Positions 1 through 10,644 of a stretch of DNA of 64,000 bases are shown in pieces. Position 1 is the stretch's first letter; each line of letters opens with the position of its first letter. The translations under genes and the position numbers were made by a program. Source of the stretch: Sapria himalayana (Eukaryota > Streptophyta > Magnoliopsida > Malpighiales > Rafflesiaceae); contig JAREIK010002450.1 in assembly GCA_029783825.1 (NCBI GenBank), forward strand, positions 935,039-999,038, in the 5' to 3' direction. The notes under the pieces were generated by a model. The model did not search any database. It worked only from the letters and a program-made list of their open reading frames with translations, and was not told where the DNA came from.

Positions 1-254
1 TCAGAATATCCTGCCAGCATGAGTTCAGATTTATTATCAAATGTCAGACCAACATCAGTAGTCACCTTAAGGTACCTAAGTATCCTTTTAATAGCTTTCC
101 AGTGCTCTTGATCAAGATTTATCATAAACCTACTCACTGTAATTAGTGTATGAGCAATATCAGGTCGGGTGCACACCATAAGATAGATGAGGCTCCAGAC
201 AATACTAGAATAAAGAACCTTAGACATTTGTTCATTGTCAGATTCAGATTGATG
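1..254 (-). pseudogene. Copia-I pol remnant: RT C-terminus to start of RNase H
   Basis: On the minus strand this reads as the end of a Copia reverse transcriptase with the CTRPDIAH motif, followed by the spacer that leads into RNase H. It is collinear with the pol remnant that resumes at 3193, so the two pieces are one element split by the DNA transposon at 255-3184. The window edge cuts the RNase H. No long open frame survives here, so it is a fossil. Seen: motif and order. Known: Copia order is gag-PR-INT-RT-RH. Inferred: one original element. Confidence 0.8.
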
Positions 255-385
255 CATAGTTATTTAAGGTGCAAGGCACACTGAGGCGCAAAAGCCTTTT
301 GGGGCCTTAAGGCGCAAGGCGCACTTGAGGCGCGAGCTTTTTTATTTGAGGCACATCTAGCCTAATACACATAAAAATTATACAT

Positions 386-457
386 TGTTGAAAAAGAAAG
401 AGAGAGAGAGAGAGAACCTTTTTTTTTCTGAACTGCTGTTCCACCTTATATTCAACA
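386..457 (-). repeat. Left LTR (3' LTR) of short-LTR Copia
   Basis: A 72-bp LTR that begins TGTTGAAAAAG and ends TATTCAACA, so its ends are short inverted repeats (TGTTGAA/TTCAACA). It contains a (GA)n microsatellite. It differs from its partner at 1573-1659 by GA length, a 3-bp indel and about two substitutions outside the microsatellite. The adjoining polypurine tract lies at about 458-467 on the minus strand. Such a short LTR is at the small end for plant Copia. Confidence 0.9.
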
Positions 458-464
458 CTCCCCC

Positions 465-1184
465 TCAAGCTGGAGCATATACGTCATATGCACCAAGCTT
501 GTTATAAATGTATTTAATCCTAGAATGACTGAGAGATTTAGTGAAGATATCTGCTAGTTGATCATTTGAATTAACAAAACTTGTAGCAACACATCCTAAT
601 GCGATCTTCTCTCTAATGAAGTGACAATCAACTTCAATATGCTTGGTCCTTTCATGAAAGACTTGATTGAATGCAATATGTAATGTGGTCTGGTTATCAC
701 ATGGTGACTGTAGGAATTGACTAACAACACTCACAGGAAAAGAAATGTCTGGACGAGTAATGGTGAGATAGTTCAATTTTCCTACGAGTCGTCGATATCT
801 CCCAGGGTCTCCTAAAGGCTCCCCCTGTCCTGGTACAAGTTTGACATTTGGATCTATAGGTGTGTCTACCGGTTTACAATCTAACATACCAGTATCCTCC
901 AGGATGTCTAAAGCATACTTCCTTTGGGAAAGGACCACACCAGAACTGGATTGAGCTATCTCAATTCCCAAGAAATACTTGAGTTTTCCCAAATCTTTGG
1001 TCTGAAAGTGGGTAAAAAGATGTTGCTTTAGTTTCTGAATACCATCCTGATCACTGCCTGTAATGACAATGTCATCCACATAAACAACCAGATAAATACA
1101 CTGCCCCAAAGAGTTATGATGATAGAAAATTGAATGATCTGCTGTACATGCCAAACTCTTGAACAACAGAACTAAAACGACCAA
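465..1184 (-). pseudogene. Copia reverse transcriptase C-terminus fused to end of RNase H
   Basis: 239 codons open. Residues about 33-43 hold the catalytic VVYVDDIVITG motif (YVDD intact). Then come LGKLKYFLGIEIA and TRPDIS, typical of Copia RT. After SQFLQSPCDN the frame jumps to the terminal RNase H segment with HERTKHIEVDCHF and QLADIFTKSL, so about 100 residues with the RNase H catalytic core are lost. The junction lies at a shared Cys-Asp-like point, as expected for a short-homology deletion. The polypurine tract and LTR follow directly. Confidence 0.88.
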
Positions 1185-1497
1185 ACCATGCTCGAGGAGA
1201 TTGTTTCAAGCCATATAGAGAATGACGTAACTTGCACACTAAATCAGACTCATCCTGAGCAACAAAACCAGGAGGTTGCTCCATATAAACTTCCTCGGCA
1301 AGATCACCATGAAGGAATGCATTTTTAATATCCAACTGATAAAGAGGCCAAGAACACATAGCAGCCATGGAGAGAAGCAGACGAACAGAAGCAATCTTGG
1401 CAACAGGGGGAGAAGAGGCTGCTGTTCCGAGCGATGGAGATGATTCCGTGCGTGAAGAAGAAGGCGGAGTGGGCGCTGAGGTGGATCGACGGGTCAA
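1114..1497 (-). pseudogene. Leader fused to N-terminal Copia reverse transcriptase
   Basis: An open frame of 127 codons. The first about 30 residues are Ser/Pro/Thr-rich and come from the leader or gag start. They run straight into Copia RT with the motifs QLDIKNAFLHGDL, EEVYMEQPPGF and LYGLKQSPRAW. Gag, protease and integrase have therefore been deleted between leader and RT. The frame shifts near 1150, and the rest of RT continues in the overlapping frame at 465-1184. No function is expected from it. Confidence 0.85.
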
Positions 1498-1559
1498 AAA
1501 GCTTCGGGAGAGAAAGCTTCGGAAAGCTTCACGTCGGGTTCACCACGCTTCAGCTGCGC

Positions 1560-1572
1560 CGCTCTGATACCA
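1560..1572 (-). other. Primer binding site (tRNA-iMet type) of short-LTR Copia
   Basis: The minus strand reads TGGTATCAGAG immediately after the LTR end TTCAACA. This is the usual Copia primer binding site complementary to the 3' part of initiator tRNA-Met. Confidence 0.88.
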
Positions 1573-1579
1573 TGTTGAA

Positions 1580-1616
<37 letters not shown>

Positions 1617-1659
1617 CCTTTTTTTTCTGAACTTCTGTTGTTCCACCTTATATTCAACA
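1573..1659 (-). repeat. Right LTR (5' LTR) of short-LTR Copia
   Basis: An 87-bp partner of the LTR at 386-457, longer mainly because of a longer (GA)n tract and a TTG insertion. The primer binding site, complementary to initiator tRNA-Met, follows directly on the minus strand (about 1560-1572). Confidence 0.9.
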
Positions 1660-1924
1660 TACATTTTACTGAATATAGTCTTTAATTTTCATCTAATAAT
1701 AAACTAAAGAACATCAAAGATAAAAATTAAATATTAATAGTGCTCTCATCATCCAAATATTCAAAGTTTCAAAACAAAATAATAAACATTCAAAGTTCTA
1801 AAACAAAATAAACACTAATGTATCTACATCTAAATCTAAATCAAAAAATTTTTCATCAATATCATCCCCATCATCAATCTTTTACTCCATTTTATTTATC
1901 TTCTTCTCCTGATGAATAGATCAT

Positions 1925-2146
1925 CTATTTATCTTTATCAATCAAAGCAAGAGTAGAAGTATATTTAGAGCTAGATGGTCTTGACTTTGGTTTTGGTGTT
2001 GGTGTTTGTGTATTGCTTGGTTTAGCTCTTGTATAAATCCTAAGCCCCTCAGCTCCACTAGCTCTTGCAACATCATCCCATGTTAAATCATTACCTTCAA
2101 ACACCAAATCATCTTTTGCAACACCTTTATCTTCCATTCTTCCCAT
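1925..2146 (-). pseudogene. hAT transposase C-terminal tail remnant, copy I
   Basis: The 73-codon frame contains DLVFEGNDLTWDDVARASG, which matches the tail following the hAT dimerisation region in many plant hAT transposase-like proteins. The longer copy at 16244-16690 is collinear and better preserved. Stops interrupt it upstream and downstream. The family assignment comes from recognition of this tail; the catalytic domain itself is absent. Confidence 0.65.
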
Positions 2147-2663
2147 TAATTATTCGTTGCTATCATCTATTTCTTTCAAGATAATGGGATCAATGATATG
2201 ACGCTCAGTGTATTTTTCATCAAGGTTTGGTTGTACTTAATGTACATCAAATCATTTAAGCATTGATGGTCCAACCTATTTCTCCTTTTGCTATGAATCT
2301 GAAAAAACAAATAGTTTTCATGATTATATCTCAATTGTTTTAGTTTTTTCTATTTTTCGTTAATTTTCAGAATTTTTTTCCTTTTTTTCTGCATTAGTTT
2401 TTTGAAAATTACATATTTTTTTCAAAATATTATTCAAAAAAATTTCCCCTAGTTTTTAAGTATTTTTTGAAAATGTTTTTTTATCTTTTGAAGAATTTTT
2501 TCACAACAAAAATAGGTAAAATGAAAAAAATACTTTTTGAGTCTTTTCATCTTCTTCTCTCCTCTTCAATCCAGCCTTAAGAGTATTTTGGGAGGGTTGT
2601 TTTGAGGGTTTTAGGGTGTAACCCGAGAAAGGGGGTTTTATAGGGCTTAAAATCACAAAACTC

Positions 2664-2870
2664 CAAAACGACATCGTTTTGATTCCTGAAAGACCAAAAC
2701 GACATCGTTTTGGAGGTGACGTTTTTTTTATTTTAAACCAGAACCTCTAAACGACGTCGTTTTGAGGGTTTTGTTTTTTTAAAAAAATCAAAACCAACCG
2801 AAAACGACGTCATTTTGGGTTGTTTTGATTTTTTAAAAAATATAACCCAACTCAAAAAGACGTCGTTTTG
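2664..2870. repeat. Five-copy palindrome array CAAAACGACGTCGTTTTG
   Basis: Five near-perfect copies of an 18-bp palindrome lie at about 2664, 2695, 2747, 2800 and 2853, spaced 31-53 bp and separated by A- or T-rich spacers. The same five-copy array occurs in the sister element at 17241-17446. Repeated palindromes near an element end are typical of subterminal transposase-binding sites; that role is inferred. Confidence 0.85.
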
Positions 2871-3206
2871 GGTTGGAACAGCCGAATACGTAGTTTTCCC
2901 CGATGCGCTCCTCCTGTGTTTCGCCTGGTTCCTCCTCTCGCCGCTTCTCTCGCAGTTGCTTTGTCCTTCTCCGACAAAATTTCTTCATTTCTGACGGTGA
3001 ATTTGGCAAAAAAAAAGGGAGAAGAAGAAGAAGAAGGAGAAGAAGGGCGTACCTGGCTCGATGCCTGCCGCCGCCAAAACTGGAAGTCGACGCCTGCTGC
3101 ACCTCACCCGCCCGCGCCTCGCCTGAAGCGAGGCATTTTTCCCGGGAGTGGTGGTGCGCCTGAGGCGCGCCTTTCATAACTATGGATTGAGGATAACATT
3201 CTAATG

Positions 3207-3767
3207 TCAGATGGAGGTTAGAAGTAAATGGTGTGGACAGAGGCTTACAAGAAGCATTTGCAAATCTAGATAGAAGTTTCTGAATATATTGTTTCTGTGA
3301 AAGAAATAATTTTTTTTTTTAATTCTATCTCTGAATATTTTGATACCTAAAATTTGCTTTGCTCCTTCAAGATCTTTCATATCAAATTCAGAACTGAGAA
3401 GATCTTTTAGTTCTTGAATATCAGATTTAATTCTGGCAGTAATTAACATATCATCTACATACAATAGCAAGTAAATATATGACTCATCCTCGTGTCTTTA
3501 GAAATAAACACAGTAGTCATGGTCACACCTACTGTATTTATGACTAGTCATGAAACAGTCATATCTCTTGTACCACTGATGGGGAGACTGCTTAAGTCCA
3601 TAAAAGGATTTCAGAAGCTTACACACATGGGTTTCCTTATCTGATACTTCAAAACTCTCAGGATGGCTCATGTAAATTTCTTTAACCAGTTCTCCATGAA
3701 GAAATGTAGTTTTAACATCTAGTTGCTCAAGTTCAAGATTCTGATGTGCCAATAATGCTAGAAGCAC
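3207..3767 (-). pseudogene. Copia-I reverse transcriptase fragments
   Basis: Two open pieces. 3498-3767 holds QLDVKTTFLHGELVKEIYM and FYGLKQSPHQWYKR. 3207-3470 starts MLLYVDDMLI, the catalytic YVDD box, and continues with FDMKDLEGAKQILGI. A stop and frame change separate them near 3480-3498. The end at 3193 is the hAT insertion point. Confidence 0.85.
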
Positions 3768-4481
3768 CCTAATTAAGGTATATCTAACTACAGGAGAAAA
3801 TATATCATTATAATCGACACCCTCTTTCTGACCGAACCCTCTTGCAACTAAACATACCTTAAACTTTATACCACCAACTATAGAGAGATTATTTTTCTTC
3901 TTGAAAATTCATTTGCAAGAAATTATCTTTTTTTCGTTTGGTTTAGGTACAAAGAGCCATGTACCATTTTTATGAAGTGATTTAATCTCTTCATTCATAT
4001 CAACTAATCATGACTCAAATTCAGGATATCTAACAGCATTCTTGAAGGAGGATAGTTCAGGAATATCAATCTCTTCGGCAACTTGTAGGGCAAAACCTAC
4101 AAATTCATCAAAATTGAATATCAGAGGAGGACATACATTCACCCTCATTTGTCTATCCCTTGCAATGCAGTAGGGAATAGACTATTCAGGTGCAGGTTCT
4201 GGATCATGTTCAGTAATAGACTTAAAATCATTTTCATGATTAGCTATTATTTGTCTAGAGACAACAAGTATCCTTTCTGGAGCTACAGATTCAGATTTTA
4301 GTTCTATCTTAAGTTCAGCTTAAGGAATATCAGGTAACTGGATAGGACAAGGTACTTGTCTTAAGATGCTACTTTCATCAAATGTGACACTCCTAGAGAG
4401 AATCACTCTCTTTTCAGATGATGATTAGATACGGAATTCCTTGACTCCATCACTATATCCTATAAATATTTTTTTTCTTGT

Positions 4482-4688
4482 TCATGGTTCAAGCTTACCA
4501 TCATTTACATGATAGTATGCAACACACCCAAACACTTTAAGATTAGAATAATCTGCAGGTTTACCAGTCCACACCTCAAATGGAATTTTAAAATTAATTC
4601 CACTATGTGGCGATCTGTTTATTAGATGACATGTTGTATTAATAGCTTCAGCCCAAAATTTCTTGCCTAAGCCTGATTGAGAGAGCAT
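4482..4688 (-). pseudogene. Copia-I integrase C-terminal part
   Basis: 68 codons containing GKKFWAEAINTTCHLINRSP and LKVFGCVAYYHV, the conserved end of the Copia integrase core and the start of its C-terminal region. It is flanked by disrupted integrase core (upstream on the minus strand, to about 5100) and linker. Confidence 0.85.
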
Positions 4689-5207
4689 ACGTCTAGTTCT
4701 CTTTAGAAGAGTTTGATTTATTTTTTCAGCAATATCATTCTGCTGTGGAGTATCCCTAACAGTTTTGTGTCTCGCTATATCTTTATCCTTACAGAATTCT
4801 TCAAATTCAGACGAATAAAATTTTAGACCATTATCTGTTCGTAACAGTTTAATCTTTTTTTTTGTATTTGATTTTCCACTAGGCTAATCCACTGCTTAAA
4901 TTTTATAAAAGTTTCAAATTTATGTTTCATCATGAATACCCAGGACATCTTGGAGTAATCATCAACTAAACATAAATAAAATCAAGCACCCCCGAGAGAT
5001 GTGACTCTAGAAGGGCCCCAACAGTCAGCATGAATATAATCCAAAATACTATTTGTACAGTGTATGACCTTACCGGATTTAGTTCTATGTTTCTTACCAA
5101 GAATACAATGATCACAAAAATTTAATTTACTAACTCTGACCAACAAGAAGGTTAAGATCAAAGAGAATTTTCATACATTTTTCTCCCATATGTGCGAGCC
5201 GCATATG

Positions 5208-5429
5208 TCACAGTTTGGTAAGTTCAGCTTTGTCTTCAGATGTTGGCTCTCCGGATATGACAGCAATAGCCCCTGTCATTGTGGAACCTATTAGTGTGTA
5301 TAGCGTTCTAGTCTTCTGCCCATTTAGTACAATATTATATCCTCGGTGAACATTCAGTGTTCCTTCTCTACCACTGAATGAGTATTCATGATCGTACATA
5401 ATACCAAGTGAAATTTGATTCATTGTCAT
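5208..5429 (-). pseudogene. Copia-I region between protease and integrase (GAG-pre-integrase)
   Basis: A 73-codon frame with LNVHRGYNIVLNGQKTRTLYTLIGSTMTGA, which resembles the segment before the HHCC zinc finger of Copia integrases. It follows the protease and precedes the integrase core in the expected order. Confidence 0.65.
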
Positions 5430-5465
5430 CTCAGGGACATATCTTACATTTGAAAGTGAGACTAT

Positions 5466-5936
5466 TCAGTCATTCCAAGTTTTCAGTCTGACTGTGCCGA
5501 TTCCAACCACCTTACATGATTGGCTGTTCCCCACCACAGCATGACCAACTTCCTTCATGTCATATTTGCTGAACCACTCCAAGTGAGTGCTTATATGGAA
5601 GTAAGCACCAGTATCCAGGATCCAAGAATCTGATCTTGCGATCATTGTGGAAGTTACCAACACAAAGTCTTCTCCATCATCCAGATCATTAAATATCACA
5701 GCAGCAGCAAGTGAGGGATTAGGCTGACCTTGCTGTTCCAGCCTTGCTCTCTTTTTCGGGCACTCAGTTTTCCAATGCTCTTTCTGTTTACAGTAGTGAT
5801 AAATGTCACCATCCTTAGAACTCTTCTGAAGCTTATTTCCATTCCTTTTGAATGGAACAGGTTGTGACCTCCTGTTTGTCATCACCAATCCAGCAGGATG
5901 TTGCTCAAGTCTTTCAACCGTAGCCTTCTGCCTCAT
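5466..5936 (-). pseudogene. Copia-I gag zinc knuckle and aspartic protease
   Basis: 156 codons. The knuckle reads YHYCKQKEHWKTEC: the first cysteine of the CX2CX4HX4C motif has become tyrosine. It is followed by an acidic spacer and the protease start SWILDTGAYFHIS, in which the usual DSGA is DTGA. The frame ends shortly after. Loss of a zinc ligand fits a dead copy. Confidence 0.85.
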
Positions 5937-6254
5937 CTCTATAGAGTGTAAGGCAGCCCAAACATCATCTAGTGTAATCTAGAGGATTACACTAGAGTAG
6001 TAGCAGTGTGTCGACCGAAGCCTTGAACTAGAGGACTCCAAATATCAAAATTTTTTAAATGCGCTCGTATTTTAATCTGTCACATACTAAACTCATTTTT
6101 GTGATTAAATTTCTCAATCGTGGCGTTTAGGGTTCCAGCCATTTCAACAGAATATCGTTTGTACAGAAAAACCACAAATCCTAATAGCATAATTTCTCGA
6201 AAAATTTTCCAAACCTCACACACATACCAATTCTTAGGCAATTGTGCTTCCATG

Positions 6255-6840
6255 GTAGTGATATTAAGATACAGAAGATAATACGAACAACAGAAACAAT
6301 CAATATATATATCCAATCCAACAATCAACCACGACAGAATCAAAAAACGTGAAATAAACACCGAAAATAACGTGGTTTGCTAGTTGCTCAGTACTATAAG
6401 CTACATCCACCAGAAAATGCTTATGCGTTACAGATTGATTGATACCAAAATATAGTCTTATAGTATACAGCACAAAATAGTCGTGATAAATCACGCAGAG
6501 AGAAGAATGATAGACGATGGATAGTTCCTCGGGTCCAAAAAATCGCCGCCCGAAATTAAAATTACAAATATTTTATAATAAAAAAAATCTATCTGTTCAT
6601 TTAACTGGAGTGGGTTGGATCATGAAACGGATCAGGCTCTGCTCCAAAATTTTCGGCTCACTGACTGGACAATGGGACATTTGTTATTGTGCTATTGTTG
6701 TATCCCCGTGCTCTTAATATTTCATTTCCTGTACTTACATGAAAATATTAAAACAGAAATAAAAATATTTTGTTATGCAAACCGATTATCTAAAAAATAA
6801 ATTACATATACAACAATGATTTTAGTATTATAACTTTTGT
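6255..6840 (-). repeat. Copia-I 5' LTR/leader
   Basis: Located just upstream (minus strand) of the gag start. The segment recurs in inverted orientation at about 28740-29336 with many substitutions, and the similarity runs right up to the gag start codon. I could not place the exact LTR ends or a clear primer binding site, so the boundary between LTR and leader is open. Confidence 0.7.
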
Positions 6841-7589
6841 GGTAAAAACTAAATATTTAAAATTTTGGTCCTCTATTTTTTTTATTATTTAACTACATAT
6901 ATGGATCTTAAAATTAAAGTAAAATGGATATATAATATATTAAAAGATATATTTACTTGCATGAACTAAGTGTAAAAATTAGATGGTTAGATTCATAAAA
7001 AAATAGATAATATATATATATATATATATATATCATAATACTAGGTATGATAATTTTAGCAAGTCTCCTAGTATGAACATGATAATCATATTCAGATATG
7101 ATAATTATATCATTCAATTAGCTATGAGTAAATGATAATGTAGTTTACCAAATAAAAATGATTTATCTTGATATTTAAATATTCATTACTATTATAATTT
7201 ATCACATGATGATAATAAACTTTTAGATATATTAAGTGGGTGAAAAGCATACAAATTTATCTATTACATATTATCTAAGAAGATACATAATCTACTAACT
7301 TTTTTAGTATCTAATGTAGTTTTGAAACCTATTCTTTTTATAAATGTGTATTATTTCAGATAAAAGATTCAGAACGTGATCAATTATTATAGAAGATTTT
7401 TCATGCTAAAATAGAGGTATTAAACAAGTGATGTCGTGATGACAATGCCCATTTGAGTTTGGCAAGATCGTACCAACGTGTAATGTCGAACATGACATGG
7501 TATGATTCCCTTGCCGTGTTTGGTATGACACGGGAATTAGTCGGCTAGCCTGACATGATATGACTGGCCATCATAGTGTTGGGATATGT
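6841..7589. other. AT-rich intergenic stretch
   Basis: No gene recognised. It holds a (TA)n tract at about 7010-7034. The last 150 bases become less AT-rich and contain cacgg/ggcatgac-like words similar to the GC-rich hAT-like patches that follow. Confidence 0.5.
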
Positions 7590-8255
7590 TAGAGGTGTTA
7601 AATGGGCTGGCCGCCCTAGGCACGACCTGCAGCCCAGCCTTATTTAGCAGTGCCTAGCTTGGCACGATCCAGAATTGTGCCTTGGGCTGGGCTGGGCCAC
7701 CCCATAACATGGTTCATGCCGTGCTAGGCCGACATGAACCTTGCCTCATGTTTGGCTAGGTACGACTCATGTGCCTGCTCGAATGCATGATAAACCAGCC
7801 TTGGTAATCGTCCGATGGTGTCCCCGTCGGGCAGTCACTCGGATGGTCAATTTTTTTTTAAAAAAATATTGACTGCCCTATCATATGGCTATCCAATGTA
7901 TTTAAAATAATCAGTTACATGATCTATTATAATTGACCTGCCTAAAAGCTGGTCACCCGTCGATCATCATGTAATGGGTAATGATGAAGATGCAAGACCC
8001 GTGCTTCACTATTTGGCATGGTTAGGCACTACCATTCCCACATTGTTGTGCTAGGCCGGTGGACTTCGCCATCATGCCATGTCTGGCACAATATGGTAAT
8101 TTAACTATGTCGTGCATGACAAGACACGGTGGCATGGTTGTGCCTTGAAAAAATGTATGATATCGGACCATGCTAGTCTTGGAGTAGGATGTGCTGGGCA
8201 TAAAGCAGGCCATGCTGTACGAGCATCACAAAGGCCAAGGCACAAGCCACAAAGT
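7590..8255. mobile_element. GC-rich hAT-like element, partial
   Basis: It starts tagaggtgttaaatgggctgg at 7591, nearly the same terminus as the complete elements at 11389 and 46532. The interior has the same GGCACG/GGGCC-rich vocabulary. No matching right terminus is seen near 8255. A degenerate inverted end (…gtttaacacca) lies at about 10246-10263, so the element might extend that far with an AT-rich insertion inside. No target-site duplication is visible. Confidence 0.5.
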
Positions 8256-9673
8256 GACATGTTTTTTCTTATCCTAAAATGTAAATCATAAGACCTAACA
8301 TTGCCTAAGAGTAAGACTTAATATATTTTTTGTAAATTTGATTTTATTTAATTAAAAAATGAATGCATAGATCAAATAAAAAAATTTAAAATTTAAATTT
8401 AGAAAATTGTAAAGTATAATCCAATTTAATATTCAATACAATATATGCTGCATACATGATATATTTTATATTAGTCATGAATAGAGAAAATATTTCAAGA
8501 TGTCTCAAGTGTCTTTAATATCATTGATCTTTATATCTTATGAATTATCATCCATCATTATCTTTTGTGTATTTTCCTCAATGCTCTACCTCGAATCTTC
8601 TCAGTTATTCATGTATACAAGTATCTTTATGATATTTAGTTTTATTATGTCATTTCTATATGTGGACCTATAATCCTATAATAAGCAGATTGTAAGTACG
8701 TCTGTATAATACTGACAACTCTAGGATCATCTGGGAATCTAATTGGGAAACCCACAATGTTTATCAATTTGGTCATGTGCTTTATCACAATATCATTGTG
8801 ATATATGAAATGGGTAAACGAAATAAAACTAGATCCAACTTTAAAAGATTCCACCACTAAATTTGTTCTGTCTCGGATCTAATATATCATATTTTTTGGT
8901 GTATTAATTGATATGTATCTTTAAGTGTTCAATCTCATATGTATTCCTATATGTGTGTGTGTGTGTGTGTGTTGTATCGATTTTTCATCAATACCTCTTA
9001 AGTTTTTAATTTTTATTATTTTAAAGTGTATTCAAACTAATAATATTTGTTTAATTTTTTATTTTTTAGTTGGGTTTGGGTTGAAGTTATTGAAGAAAAC
9101 ATAGTTTCTGTCTCAGACTTTTCAATAATAATAATAATATTATTATTATCTACGTTTAGGTCTACGTAGATTTGATACTTATTTTCATTGAATTTACTAT
9201 GTGATATTATTTATTTATTTATATTATTTAAATAAAATATCAAAGTTATAAAAAAATGATAAAGTTCTAAAGTAGCAATGTAATAAAAAAATTTTAAAAA
9301 TAGTACCGTACCACAAATTACTTTTTTGTAAATTTTAATCTCTAGAGTCGAGAGTCCACGACCCGAACCAACTTGCAGTATTGCACAGGTTGACAAGCAC
9401 ACTCACTCAATCATGAACTGTATATTTCATTCTCGTATGCGCAAATGGTAAACATAATTCAAAATAAAAAAATAGTATCGTATATTGTATATGTATATAT
9501 AATATATATATATTACAAAATGATATATTAAAGAGAGTTGACAGATTACACTTCACAGAAAGTTAGAAGATAAATTCAATAATGAGAAACTAGGAGAGTT
9601 AGAGAGAGGAGAATAATTGATAATAAATATCTAAATGTTTTCTTCTCTATTTATAGAGAAAAAAATCAAATTC

Positions 9674-9716
<43 letters not shown>

Positions 9717-9855
9717 ATTTATTTATTTTATTATTATTATTTTTTATTTTAAATAGGCCAATCATGATAGTTATTGGATTTAAGCCTCTATAGTCATCGG
9801 AATCAATCTAATTGATACAATAATTCCAGATATAAATTATTTTTTTCTATCATTG
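8256..9855. other. AT-rich region without recognisable gene
   Basis: Contains (TG)n at about 8953-8972, a palindromic aataataat/attattatt run near 9125-9150 and a (TA)n tract at 9679-9712. One 70-codon minus-strand frame (8645-8857) exists but shows no motif I can name. Confidence 0.5.
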
Positions 9856-9859
9856 TTGA

Positions 9860-10102
9860 CTGGGCAACATGGACAATAATAGGTTCTGCCTGTCGCTGTT
9901 GGAAGCTGGTTGCATGAAAATATTATGGGTGGTTGACTTATGTGCCCGGCCAATTGCAACTGGTACGTGGCTAGATTTTTTGTAATTAAAACTCACTTTG
10001 TCATGTAGTCGCCTAATGAGACTTGATTTGTGACTCATGAGTTGGGACTTGAACATAGCCAATCTTGGGTCCTCGGGTCATTCGACCATGCTACCGGGCC
10101 AG
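9860..10102 (-). mobile_element. SINE-like tRNA-derived sequence
   Basis: On the minus strand it begins GGCCCGGTAGCATGGTCGAA, which resembles a Pol III A box, and about 35 bases later has GTTCAAGTCCC, a good B-box match. The spacing fits a tRNA-derived SINE head. The 3' end and a target-site duplication were not found. It could also be part of the surrounding GC-rich element. Confidence 0.4.
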
Positions 10103-10644
10103 GTATGTGGCCATGCCTGACCTAGCATGAGGCATGGCTAGAACCAACCCAACATGACACGAGCCATATTACATTGCAGGCACATTTCAGAACCATGCAT
10201 GATTCTTGATTGTGTTTTGTTGTGCCTTGTGCCGTGTTCGGGTTGCCAGGCCTGTTTAACACCATAATGCTAAAAGGATAGAAAAGATTTAAGAATAAGA
10301 ATTTATTTTTCCAGATAGAATGAAATAGTTGTTGATGAATTATGATTCACCCGACATCGATGATATTGAGGTTGCAGACATAGATTAATCGCAAATATTA
10401 TAACACTGACGTGCGATGCATGTTGCTTTGCTTTTGTTGATATAGTAATATTATATTATATTATTTATTTTAAATAATTTTAATTTATTATTATTTGTCA
10501 TATGATATTAAGTGTGGAAGCGAAATATATGTATTTTTTTATTGAATTTATTATTATTTTAATCATTTCAATTAATAATACAGTTTCATTTTCATAATTT
10601 TATTTTTAAAAATTAAAATGACTTATAATTTTTAACTTAAAATT

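Larger units (their letters stand above)
386..1659 (-). mobile_element. Short-LTR Copia internal-deletion derivative
   Basis: A complete small LTR element: LTRs at 386-457 and 1573-1659, a 5-bp target duplication TACAT (381-385 and 1660-1664), a primer binding site TGGTATCAGAG just inside the right LTR on the minus strand, and a polypurine tract next to the left LTR. Between them lie a short leader, part of reverse transcriptase and the very end of RNase H. Gag, protease, integrase and the RNase H core are missing. The related hAT copy shows the uninterrupted target near 16091 (tacattttact). It is non-autonomous as it stands. Confidence 0.92.
255..3184 (-). mobile_element. hAT-like DNA transposon, copy I, with nested Copia
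   Basis: The termini are inverted repeats: CATAGTTATTTAAGG on the left and, in reverse complement, CATAGTTATGAAAGGCGCGC on the right. The flanking 8 bp are gattgatg (247-254) and gattgagg (3185-3192), a target-site duplication with one mismatch, as expected for hAT elements. The minus strand carries a remnant of a transposase C-terminus (1925-2146). Five palindromes lie at 2664-2870. A short-LTR Copia element (386-1659) sits inside. A closely related copy at 16005-17782 lacks that nested insertion. It is inserted into Copia-I pol. Confidence 0.85.
3193..6260 (-). mobile_element. Copia-I internal region (gag-PR-INT-RT)
   Basis: Read on the minus strand from 6254 downward, the domains follow Copia order: a gag start (MEAQLPKNW at about 6254), zinc knuckle, protease, integrase (end at 4482-4688), the linker, then reverse transcriptase to 3193. 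It resumes at 254 after the hAT-like insertion. Several frameshifts and stops break it into short frames, so it is inactive. Its LTR lies at about 6255-6840. The stretch 3770-4480 (RT N-terminus and linker) and 4690-5200 (integrase core) are still recognisable but interrupted. Confidence 0.85.

Noticed and set aside
2868..3179. Plus-strand frames of 86-103 codons at the right end of hAT copy I
   Set aside because: Arg-rich run comes from an aag microsatellite; the same region in copy II does not keep the frame.
7591..10266. One 2.7-kb hAT-like element with TIRs at 7591 and about 10266
   Set aside because: The ends are only loosely similar and the 8-bp flanks (ggatatgt and atgctaaa) do not match; kept only as separate patches.
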